Source: Oreohelix idahoensis (Eukaryota > Mollusca > Gastropoda > Stylommatophora > Oreohelicidae). From it: a stretch of 64,000 nt of DNA. Numbering within the stretch: position 1 is the stretch's first letter; the number at the start of each line of letters is the position of its first letter. The notes under the pieces are model-generated. The model saw only the letters and a program-made list of their open reading frames with translations, was not told the DNA's origin and did not search any database. This document shows positions 46,901-58,900 of the stretch, piece by piece. Location: positions 1-64,000 of the forward strand of contig JAMPIV010009902.1 of the NCBI GenBank assembly GCA_024509875.1, in the 5' to 3' direction. A program made the position numbers and the translations under genes.

Positions 46901-49900
46901 AAAGAGTCATGTACTGTCAGAATACGTCAAGGCCTAAAATCCACCCCCTACAGACCCAGAACTGTCCCAACAAGATGGTTTTGTCTGCTGGGATAATCGG
47001 CTACCATGACAAGCATGGTAAACAAACCAGCCAAGTGATTCCAGACCCCGAGGACGAAAGAGTCCGCTTTAGGACAACATTAGACAATCTTTGAAGTACA
47101 GACAGATGAACCAGGCCAGGAGGAAGACAGCCGATAGAATAGTCTGGCGCTCTCTCTTCCAAACCTCTACACCTCACGGTAGAAGGGGAACGACTAAGTA
47201 AGTAAGATGTAGATGCACAAGGTAAAGCAAAGATCAAACCATTTCTACAGAAAATGTTATCTAGATTCCAGGAAGCATTTTAACCCTTACAAGGAGCTGT
47301 CTTTGGATGAAATGGTTATTGGGTGGAAAGACAGATGGGCTCACAAAATGTTCAATGCCTCTAAACCCAAAAAATATCACGTGAAGGCATTCGGTCTTTG
47401 CGACAGTAGCACTGTGTATGTAGTAAATTTGTTGATATACTTTGGGGCCAATACTTCTTACAGTCAAGAAGTTGATGTAAATAGCCAGCAAGCCATCAAA
47501 GTATTTGACACTTTGCTACAACCATGTGAAAAAGGTCATCACTTCTATGCTGATTGATATTACACAAGTGTGCCATTGCTTCAATTTCTGAATAACAGGA
47601 GTCATTATTTCACTAGGACTGTCAACATTAATCAAAAAAACTTCCCAAAAGAGCTGAAAACTACACAGCTAATGTATATGGAAATGAAATGGTATATGGA
47701 GCAAGAAAAAAATTTTGTATGTGCAATGTTTTGGGACAAAAAAACCATGCATTCTTGTATCAAGCTGCGCAACAGTGGAAAGCAAGGACATCACCAATCG
47801 CTTTGGTGAAACAAAAAATAAACCACTGATGATTACAATCAACACATGAATGGATGTGACAGAGTGGACCAAAGCATTGTAACATATGGCACATTTAGCA
47901 GAAGAACAAGAAAGTGATGGAAAAAATGTTCTTCTGTATTTTTTAAATAGCTCAGCTCAATGCGTATAAATTATTTGCACTGTCAAGAACAACAAATGCC
48001 AAAAAAAACAGAGCCTTCTTCAATTTAAACGGCAACTTGTCAGTGAGCTCTTGCTTGTTGCTGCTGTGGATTTCCAGCAAATTCCTCCCAGGATTGGACA
48101 TGGCAATCAAGTGAACAATCCAGTCAACAGACTAGGAGGAACAAACCATATTATTAAAAAATCTAAATTTCATCGCAACTGTGTCGTTTGCAGCACCCCT
48201 CAAGTAAGGGTCAGGACATCCTTTTATTGTGAAGGATGTACAAATAATCCACATCTACATCCAAATAACTATTTTGCTAATTATCATGAAAGGAAATAGT
48301 TTTTGGCAAATGGTAAATATCAGTTATGTACATAGTTTATTTTCATCATGATTTTTCAATAGGTGACCTGAACATTTCAAAAGGACACAACTTGTCTGTG
48401 TTCTGTATAATTGGATGAAAGTGGTTCTAGGAGTTCCAGGCTTCCAAATTTGATTATTTTTGTGGGTAAGTACTACATTTTTCCAAATTGTTTTTAAATA
48501 TTTCAATTTTTCTGCATTCATTACTGCCTTTGTTGCATGCATGTTTAAAACCGCTAAATAGTACAGTTAGGTGCATGTCAAAGGGGTTTCATTTCTCTAC
48601 ATTTTGATATATAACACTTTATGTTATCATTATAAATAAATTATTTAATGCAAAATCAGTAATGGTAGTCATGTTATAGGCTCAAAATATTTGTGCGCTT
48701 TGTCTAAATATGCCCAAAAAATTCAAATTGTGATAAAAGCTTTATTTGTGCTCAGAAGTAACTGAAACGTTCCTACATTATGTGAAAATGGAGGTACTTT
48801 AAAATGAAAGTAGGTTTAGGGGTTGAAGTTTACCAGAATTAATTATACATATTGATAAGTACAATTTGTTTTTGAATTTTTTCAATTTTAAAATTGTTCT
48901 GCACTCATTACTGTATATGTTGCATGCATGTTTAACACCACTTAACAATTAAGTTAAGTGCATGTCATAGATGTTTCATTTCTCCACATTTTGATATATA
49001 ACACTTTATGTTATCATTATAAATAAGTTATTCAATGCAAAATCAGGACAGGCAGTCATGTCTAAAAATTTACTCTCTGAAATCAGCTCGTAAAAACGCA
49101 GTTTTTGAGCACGTATACTAAGAGTTGTCGGCGTCTGTGGCCTATTGGATATGAACGCAGTTTCATAATCCAGATATACCAGGTTCGAAACCTGCTGCAG
49201 ACGGTTTGGCAGCAGATCGCTTTGTGTGGATTTTTAACAATGGTATAAGTGCCGTACCGTTCAGAAAGCAATGGCAAACTACTGAATGAAAAAATTGCCT
49301 AGAAAAATCACAAACAGCCAATAAAAGCTGGGGTTGATTGCCACGTCCTGTAAAGGATAAGCAACTAACATACTAAGAGTTAATCTTAATAAATAATACC
49401 ATTCATGTTTTATTTTTAGAAATATTAAAATTTAATTTTTTTTTAAATTTTCCTAGTTTTAGTCTCAATGTGTTTACTGCATTTGTTGCATGCATGTTTA
49501 AAAACCACTGAACAGTTCAGTTAGGTGCATGTCAAATGGGTTTCATTTCTCTACATTTTTAGTTAGGTGCTTGTCAAAGGGGTTTCATTTCTCTACATTC
49601 CTGCAACAAAAATAGTTATGCACAATAAAGAGTTTGATGATCTTTAAAAAAGTTGCCAAGAAGCATGCCACACTGGCAAATAATGCTACATTCATTAAGT
49701 TTTTTTTGTTAAATTCTGTGAGTTATAAGTGCCAAATTTCAACTGGAAACTCATCATTGTACTCTGAAACTACTGTCAGTAAATATTTTTTGAAAACTTT
49801 GGTAGATTCCAAGCTATAAAACCTTAAATCTCATACCTTTTCATAATTATGCAAATTTTAAATTATTTGCAGTAAATCAAATTTTGATGATATCAGAAAT

Positions 49901-52900
49901 TTGAAGAGATAACAGTTTTAAGTCCAAACTGCAATGGAAAGTTTCTGTACCGTTTTTCATATTGATGAATGAATAAATAAGCAAGTTCTAAAAATATTAG
50001 TGACAGAAAACAATGTTGTGGTTTTCTTCAAATGAAAAAGGGAAAGAAAATAACTTCTTTTTAATATAATTAGAAGTTTAAATACACCTTTCGACAACAT
50101 GTTCTGACAATTTATTTGTCAAAATAAGATTCCGGAAGTTCTAAGTTATCAGAAAATTAATTATAATTTCCATTTTTTCCCTAAATTTTAACTTAAAATC
50201 CAGTGCCTCCCCATCAGAGAATCAATAGCATTATGGGAAAGCTGCTTGTTCCTATGGTTTTCCTGTACGGTTTACTACAGGAATGTGTACATTCATTTTT
50301 CCAGTTTTGATTCTCTGCAAGTAAAAACCCAGACATCTTGCAAGACCAGTCATGATTTCATTAGCCACAATCACTTTAAAAAGATGCTGCTTCATAAGGG
50401 TCAATGAAATCGTAAGGGTCAATGAAACCATAAGGGTCAATGAAACCGTAAGGGTCAATGAAACCGTAAGGATCAATGAAACCATAAGGGTCAGTGAAAC
50501 CGTAAGGGTCAATGAAATTGTAAGGGTCAATGAAACCGTAAGGGTCAATGAAATCATAACTGGCTTAGCAAAACAAGGTTTAAAGAGTCACCCAAAGAAG
50601 AGACTGCTTTAGTAGCTGAACTATCCTCCTCCTCCTTTGCACTCCTTATGGAGCAAGGAGCCACCACTGCAGCTAGTCTGGTTCTCCTTGCAGAAAACCT
50701 GCATGAAGCGTTTCACATGATCTTGCCACAGTGGTTTCTGTAGTTGTCTGTTTGACATGATGAGGTTGCCAACCTCATGCACAACCAACCTCATGCACAA
50801 CCTCGTATTAGTCGTCTTGTCCTGTGGGAGTAGTAGTCCTATTCATTGTTTGCCCCATCAGAGATCCTCCTGGGAACTACACGGGGGCAAAAAGGTCAAA
50901 TGATTATGACTAACAACATCAGCACACCCAGCAGGAGTATCTATATGGACATTCCTCCACCCATTGTACTACCGATCTGTATTCAAAACTGAAATATTCG
51001 GAGTATCAAAAGTTTCTTAGGGTGATTTTCAAACACATTTTGGGTGATTTTTGAGCAACTTTACGAATGTGATTTGGGCGACATCCAGAAACCTAAAATA
51101 TCCAGTTTCCAAAACATAGCTGCCCCCAACAATTTCAGATAAAACGCTACAGACCTGTATTTCACTGCTTGACTAGTGACTAGACTTTCTTCTAAATCTA
51201 AGACGACAAAACCATATTATCTATCTGGACTTTCCAAAACTGGTCTACTTATTCATTATATATAACATCTAGGATGTTATTTTACAAAACTGGCAAACAG
51301 AAAGTTCAATTTAAATAATCCAATCATTTGTATGCACGTACAGAACTGCTTCTTGAATGGTGAACCAAAAAAGATCACAGCGAAAATGAATCTGAGAACT
51401 TGAAATGAAATATAAACCCCCCTTTTTTTTAACTGATAAATTTCAACCATAAATCCAAGTATACAAACAATTGTACAAGGTTTTCTTTTGGACTACATTA
51501 CCCAATGACTGAATGTCATTTACCATCACAGAAATTTTCTGGCAGGGAGTGAAAAGTGGTGGGGGAATCACGACTAGGAGTTGATTTAGTGGCAGGTGTG
51601 CAAGGGCAGACTATGCATGGGGACTGGTCATCAGGAAGGGTAGGCTCCTGAGGGTTTAAATCTTCAGGATCATCTGAAGAAGTTTCTGAACTTGGACCAG
51701 TGCAGTCTGGTGGCTTTTTTTTTGTATAAGGTACTGAATATGGACCAGTGCAGTCTGGTGGCTTTTTTTGTGGAGAAGGTTCTGAACGTGGACCAGTGTA
51801 GTCTAGTGGCATTTTTTGTGGAGAAGGTTCTGAACATGGACCCGTGCAGTCTGGTGGCATTTTTTGTGCAGGACCACAAGGAGTTGTAATGGATTCATAA
51901 TCGTCTCTCAAGCCTGGACAAGATGGGCACTTAAAACCTTCTAGCAACGATTTTCCCATGTCATGGCAAATAAAGGCTTCTGCTTCTTCTTGTTCTTGCT
52001 GAAAGTTTATTTGTTAAGTTTGTGGGTAATAGTGGCCAAGACCTCAAACCAAAAATGAACATCTTAAAATCACATACCAAAACAATACTGGCAAGTCCCA
52101 AGCAACTAAATCTGTTTTGTGGTGGCACTTAGCATTTTCAGCATATTTACCGGACCATACTCCTTCTTTATGTAAGCAGTGGAATAAAATTCACTACTTG
52201 TAAATTCATTGTAGAGAAACAAACTTTCACCACAGCCTTCTATATTCTGATTATAGTTGAACCCATTTCATTAGTGAACCATAACAACTTATGCCAAGTC
52301 TTCCTGTCCCGTGCCATCAGCTCAAGGTCTTTCCATGCATTCTTCAGTCCCTTCATGTCTTGTCTCCAGTTCTTTTCACCATATGTTTTTTTGTCTCCCC
52401 TCTACCTCTCTTACCCAGGGGGTTCCAGAATAAGGACTATCTAATAAGGCTGTCAACATGTTTCCTCAATATGTGTCCGATCCATTGTCACCTGAAATCT
52501 ATTTACATGTACCTTAAATCTATTTATAACTCAAGTCTTGATAAATAGCTATGTGGCAACGGCAGACAATAATGTTTAGCGCACGTTTTTTTGCATTTCG
52601 GACAGGGCATTAGACCTTGTGCGCTGGTGTTTTTTGGGCAAATCAAACTGTAAAGGGTTAAAAATTTGGCGAAAAACCTGTACAGAAAATAAGTGTGGCT
52701 GTACAAATCTGAAAATGGAAAAAACCTGTACAGACAATAAGTAAAAAAAAAAGGTAAAGGATCCCGTTACACGCCCATTGAGGCATATTGGGAATATGGT
52801 GTTAGGCCCATATTATCTTGACCGTCGGCACACTAGGGGTGATGTGGTCGGCATCACGCCGGCCGCCTTAACCTTCCCAGAGTTGCTCTGGTACCCATTT

Positions 52901-55900
52901 GGGGCTGGGTCGACCCAGGAGCCGTTTGTGGCCTAAAAAATTCCCGCATCATCTGGGGATCGAACCATAGACCACTGCGCTAGGAAGCCAGTGCACTAAC
53001 CACTATGCTACCGCGGCTCCCTACAGACAATAAGTATGGCTGTAAAAATCTGAAAACGGAAAAAAGCATGTACAGAATACAGGTAAACTATACTAGTTGG
53101 CATATATGTAATGAAGAAGATAAGCAATCCTGGCAGTTTCATCAAAGACAATATGTATTAAACCCATAAACAAGGTTCATTTTATTTTAACCAAAAAAAA
53201 AAAAGCAAGGCAGCAGATAAACATTAATGAAGATAAGCATAAACTAAAACACACAGCAATAAAACATGAAAGCTAGCTGAGACAAACCACAACAAAAAAG
53301 TGAACACTAGTTGACACACAAAGCAATAAAAAAGTGAAAACTAGTTGAGACAGACAGCAATTAAAAAGTGACAGCTAGCTGAGACACATACACAGCAATA
53401 AAAAGTGAAAGCTAAACGGGACAAACACACACAGCAATAAAACAAAAGTGAAAGCTAGTAGAGGAATGCAGCAATAAAAAGTGAAAGCTAGTTGAGACAT
53501 TCAGCAATAAAAAGGGAAAGCTAGTTGAGACTTTTAGCAATAAAAAGTGAATGCTAGCTGAGACACAGCAATAATTAGTGACTGCTAGCTGAGACATTCA
53601 GCAATAAAAAGTGAAAGCTAGCTGAGACACTCAGAAAAAAAAATTGAAAGCTAGTTGGGACACACGGCAATAAAAAGTGAAAGCTAGTTAAAACACACAG
53701 CAATAAAAAGTGAAGGCTAGTTAAAACACACAGCAATAAAAAGTGAAAGCTAGTTAAAACACATAGCAATAAAAACAGTGAAGCTTATTTAAAACACACA
53801 GCAATAAAAAGTGAAAGCTAGTTAAAACACCCAGCAATAAAAAGTGAAGGCTAGTTAAAACACACAGCAATAAAAAGTGAAAGCTAGTTAAAACACATAG
53901 CTATAAAAAGTGAAAGCTAGTTAAAACACAGCAATAAAAAGTGAGAGCCAGTTAAAACACACAGCAATAAAAAGTGAAGAGTTAAAACACCCAGCAATAA
54001 AAAGTGAAAGCTAGTTAAAACACATAGCAATAAAAACAGTGAAGCTTATTTAAAACACACAGCAATAAAAAGTGAAAGCCAGTTAAAACACCCAGCAATA
54101 AAAAGTGAAGGCTAGTTAAAACACCCAGCAATAAAAACGTTGGTGAAGTGTTATTTAAAACAAAGCAGCAATAAAAAGTGAAAGCTAGGGATAAAACATC
54201 CGACCAGCAATAAAAAGTGAAAGCCAGTTAAAACACCCAGCAATAAAAAGTGAAGGCTAGTTAAAACACCCAGCAATAAAAACAGTGAAGCTTATTTAAA
54301 ACACACAGCAATAAAAAGTGAAAGCTAGTTAAAACACCCAGCAATAAAAAGTGAAGGCTAGTTAAAACACACAGCAATAAAAAGTGAAGGCTAGTTAAAA
54401 CACCCAGCAATAAAAAGTGAAGGCTAGTTAAAACACACAGCAATAAAAAGTGAAGGCTAGTTAAGATACACAGCAACAAAAAATGAAAGCTAGCTGAGAC
54501 ACACGGCAATAAAAAAAGTTAAAACTAATCAAGACATAAAAAGTCAAAACTAACTAAGAATAGTTGAGACACATGACAATAAAAAGCTAAGAATAGTTGA
54601 GACACAAGACAATAACAAGTTAAAACTTGTTGAGACACATGACAATAAAAATGTGATAACTAATTGAGTTACATAAAAAGTTAAAACTAGTTGAGACACA
54701 TGGCAATTAAAAAACTAGAAACTAATTGAGACACATGACAATAAGAAGTGAAAACTAGTTGAGACACTGGCAATTTAAAACACTGGAAACTAATTGAGAC
54801 AGATGACAATAAGAAGTGAAAACTAGTTGAGACACTGGCAATTTAAAACACTGGAAACTAATTGAGACAGATGACAATAAGAAGTGAAAACTAGTTGAGA
54901 CACTGGCAATTTAAAACACTGGAAACTAATTGAGACAAATGACAATAAAAAGTGAAAACTAGTTGAGACAATGACAATATACAAGTGAAGATATTAACTG
55001 TGGTCCCTAACCTTCTTTGTTTCTTCACTCCAGCCAAGCTCCTGGGCCATCATATCTATAACTCTGGGCAGAGCTTCCTGGGCAGCATGGACATTGACGA
55101 AAGACAGACGTGTACGACGTGCAATCACATCAATGGCTCTACAAGCATATTCCCGTATGGCGTATTTTACCTGTTTATATGACATACACACAAAGTTGTA
55201 CAAGTAGATCAATAATGGCTGATTACATTTAAATACATAAGACTCTTGAAACAGGATCTTGAAACAAATGCACGGGGTTAACTTGCAACAGTAATAAATA
55301 TGCATACCAACACTTTTGATGGTATAATACTGTTGGTTGCCAAAGAAATTGCGGGAGGAGTCATGCTCGTCTACCCAGCTGTAAATGGGTACCTGACTTT
55401 GCTCTTGAGTTCTTTTTCTTCAAGTACTATACCTAGTGGCGTAGGAGAACAGGTCTCTCCACAACTTCCTGCCTCCAGTACAATTTATCAATTCTGTTGT
55501 TGACCTCCTTCCATGCCACGAGGTCAAACTGTCCAGTATTTGCTCTCTTTGTCTTCCTCTATCTCTTTTTCCGTCAACCTTACCTGTTGTTACGATATAT
55601 TCCAGCATTCCTCTTCTCATAAAATGCCCCAAAAAAGTGGATTGCTTCTTTCTAACTTGTGAAATAGGTTTCCTTTGTGCATTGGCCTCTTTCAGGACAT
55701 CCTCATTACTCTTTTTGGCTGTCCATGGTATTTTTAACATTCTTCTGTAAAACCACATCTCTGTGGCTCTTAAGTTAGGGAAGGAAAAGACCCCAACTGT
55801 CAATGTGGAGCCTAGTATAGTGAAGTCTCTCACACTTTGCTCCCCTACAGCAGTATGTGCTAAGGGACTACCTTTAACCCTTTTTTCCCCTAGAGTTAAA

Positions 55901-58900
55901 AAATTAATTCACTACTTGTCAAAAGTTAACTCTGCATTTGTCTCCCTAATAAAATTAGGACATTCAACACAATTGACAATATGTTACCCGCTATGGTTTG
56001 AGGTATGGACTGTCAGATCTTCACCAACATATGTATCTGTCACATCCTTCATTATCCAGATGCAACAACAGACAAGGAACTGTGCAGGAGAACAAAGCAA
56101 CCAATCCATCTGGAGATTAAATAATGCTGGTGGAAGGATTGAAATGGTACGACAAGGTCACCAATGTAGAACTTTGACAAGAACCAGACAAGTGCCAGTA
56201 GAACAAGAGATGAGAAGAAGACGCTGGCGATGGATAGGACACACACTGAGGAAACCTGTTGATAGCATTACCGGGCAGTTCTTGCTATGGCATCTCCGGG
56301 GTAAGAGAGGTAGAGGGAGATGAAAAACACAAGGAGAAGATACCTGGAGAGAGAAAAGACAAAGATGAAGACATGGCATAAGGTCTTGAGCTGACGGCAC
56401 GCCAGAGGAGGACGTGGCATGAGTTTGTTGAAGGTCAATGCTCTTTGGGGATCTGAAAGGTAATGAACGAATAAATGAAGCAGAAGTGGGCAAGACATAA
56501 CATCAAGAAACAACTACCGGTGATCATATAATCTGGCACCATACAGCAACCACTGTAACAGACAGAAGGAAGAAACAGTAGACCACCACCTCCTGGAATG
56601 CCTGGCACTAACGGACCAGCGGTAGCAATTGCTACCACCAAACCCCTCCATCACCTACACCCTGTGCAATTCAAAATGATATGTGCATATCATTACCTGG
56701 CACAAGGAAAAAAAAGAGTGAAAACTCATAACCCAAGGGATTGGAAAAGACAAAGTATAACCTAACATGTCCTTGACCGGAATTTTCAGGGAAACAAAAG
56801 AATGCAGAGACTAAGAAAGCCAAAGCAACTAGGACCTCACAGGCGAGTGAAGAGGACACTTAAAAAACAGAAATCAGGGGAGACAGTAACAGTTGCAGCC
56901 CTTTGTTCTGCAAATATAGAAACGGGTGGATGATTCTTTGTTCTCGAAAGATAGAAAAGGATGGATGACTCTTTGTTCTACAAAGATAGAAAAGGATGGA
57001 TGACTCTTTGTGCTACAAAGATAGAAAAGGATAGGTGATGATGACAGCTCTTTGGCTCCTGTAGATGTCTAGATATTTCACCACAGTATTCAATGGAATA
57101 CTGCACTAGATTTGTGGACTATTAAAACCGTTAACATAATCAATCTGAAAATTAATGCAACATTTATCAAGTACACCATGGATGCTTTTTGTTTCCTGTT
57201 CTCTTCTTAGAGACCACAGACTGGATTATGACACAAGTAATGTAAAATACTACAAACAGTCTTCAATGACATCTGAGTAACTCAATAGTCTGCATTCTGC
57301 AGATGGCTTGATGACTTTTACCCCATAATTAAATACTAATGCAGAATAAAATGACATAATGAGACAAGCGACTGCAAGCAGTACTGAAAATCTACAGAGT
57401 AAGGGCAACGATCAAGAAAATAAAGGCAACAAATGGTTGTGCTCATTGAAACATCCCTGCAGTATTGCATTTCTGCACATACAAGTGCATCCTTGGATAT
57501 GTGAGTATTTATGTGTATGTCAGAGGTGCTCAAGTAGCGGGTTTTTTCCCCCCTGGGTACCAAGCACTCAGAGGCAGTCTAATCAATTGGGTCAGGTACT
57601 CAGCACCAGACCGCGAACTCTTTTCACTTTCACATGTGCCTATAACGAACAGTGTAAAAAAGCGAAAATGGCAACAAATAACACTGAGTTAAATTCACAT
57701 TACACACAAACTGATATACATATTATCTTAAGACTTGCTCAAACTCTGCCCAAGATGAAGGCAAGCCAGCACTGTCCAGCACAACACATGATCTTTGTAG
57801 AGTTAAAATGTACTTAACCTTTAGCATGCTGCTGTCGACATATGTTGACAAAGGTAACCTATGCTCTCCCTGCTGTTGTCGACATATGTCGACAAGCGGA
57901 TATTTTCGTTTTCTAGCATTAGAATGTGTGTACACGTGACTTCACCCCCGGATGTTAAGTTTTAAACTTATCTGAGAGAGAGTTAGCTTCCGTTTCCGAT
58001 CTTTTTTAGTAATGGGTGCATTCGCGTTTATTTTCTGTGAATTTTTTTTAATCGAAATGAATCGGCATCGAACACGCGGCCATTTTCGCTCTAATTTTAT
58101 TGTATTCTGACGCCATGCGGTGGGGATGAGATTTTTGTCATTATAAGCACTAATATCGGTTCTCAGAATATGGTTGATGACAGAGATGGAAATGAAAGTA
58201 GAATGTCATTGCTAGTATGTAAAAGTTTAGGGGTTAGGATTAGATTTATCGGAAAGATTTAGGGTTACGGCCGAATGTCACTGCTGACATGGGCGTTTGT
58301 TGCTTTGCTACTGATGATGGGTGTAACGAAAAGATTGTCATTTGATTTGTATTGGTCAAATGACTTTCATTGAGATGCAAGAGATAATTAAGATATGGAC
58401 ACTTCGTTTGTTCGTTATTTTTTTTTATTTTAAAATTTAAAAAAAATTTTTTTTTTTTTTTTTTAATTTTTTTATCGTTTTTTTTCATCTTTCCTTTCCT
58501 CTCTTCCTATCACATCTAACATGTACACAAACAAATTTTATATCATCAGATTCACCATTCATTTATTTATATAAATTCCAAAAATGATAGCAATTGACCA
58601 AGAAACACAAAAACTATAGACATTACAAGTCGCCCACTATAAAAACAGGGGGTTGTGAAAAAGAATGCAGCTGCAGGGCAAGTTTTCCGGAAAAGAATGC
58701 AGCGTGCTAAAGGTTAAGTAAACAATATATTCCACCATATATTAAGAACCATATTTATATACACCAGGTGCAGGCCTTTTAGCAGCATTCTGATTAATAT
58801 TGTCAGACAGCTTTCAAACTATAAGCAATAACAGGACAACCTTCATAAATAAAACTAGTATATATAATAATTACGGGACTGAACTAGCATACTTATTAAG

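Larger units (their letters stand above)
45982..48299 (+). pseudogene. piggyBac-type transposase remnant, copy 2
   Basis: The N-terminus [14 protein letters not shown] with an acidic stretch ([15 protein letters not shown]) and basic [13 protein letters not shown] is intact to 46,293, then interrupted. Pieces resume: WQLHP (46,540), [14 protein letters not shown] with the first Asp, [16 protein letters not shown], a [10 protein letters not shown] segment with the second Asp region followed by a stop, MNGCDRVDQ with the third Asp (47,850), and the C-terminal zinc domain ([21 protein letters not shown]). It retains the middle region deleted in copy 1. Stops and frameshifts make it dead. Confidence 0.85.
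45758..49379 (+). mobile_element. piggyBac element, copy 2 (decayed, nested insertions)
   Basis: TTAA at 45754 is followed by ATCTTACTATACAGCT, an inverted relative of the right end ...GTATACTAAGAG before TTAA at 49380. Contains the transposase remnant, a MITE-like insert, an L-A LINE piece, ~385-bp subterminal repeats and a SINE. The true right end is uncertain because similar repeats continue to 49,600. Confidence 0.7.

Noticed and set aside
50252..50612. Frames of about 90-100 codons on both strands with SLTLTV or VRVNET repeats
   Set aside because: Produced by the 18-bp repeat, whose period is a multiple of three.
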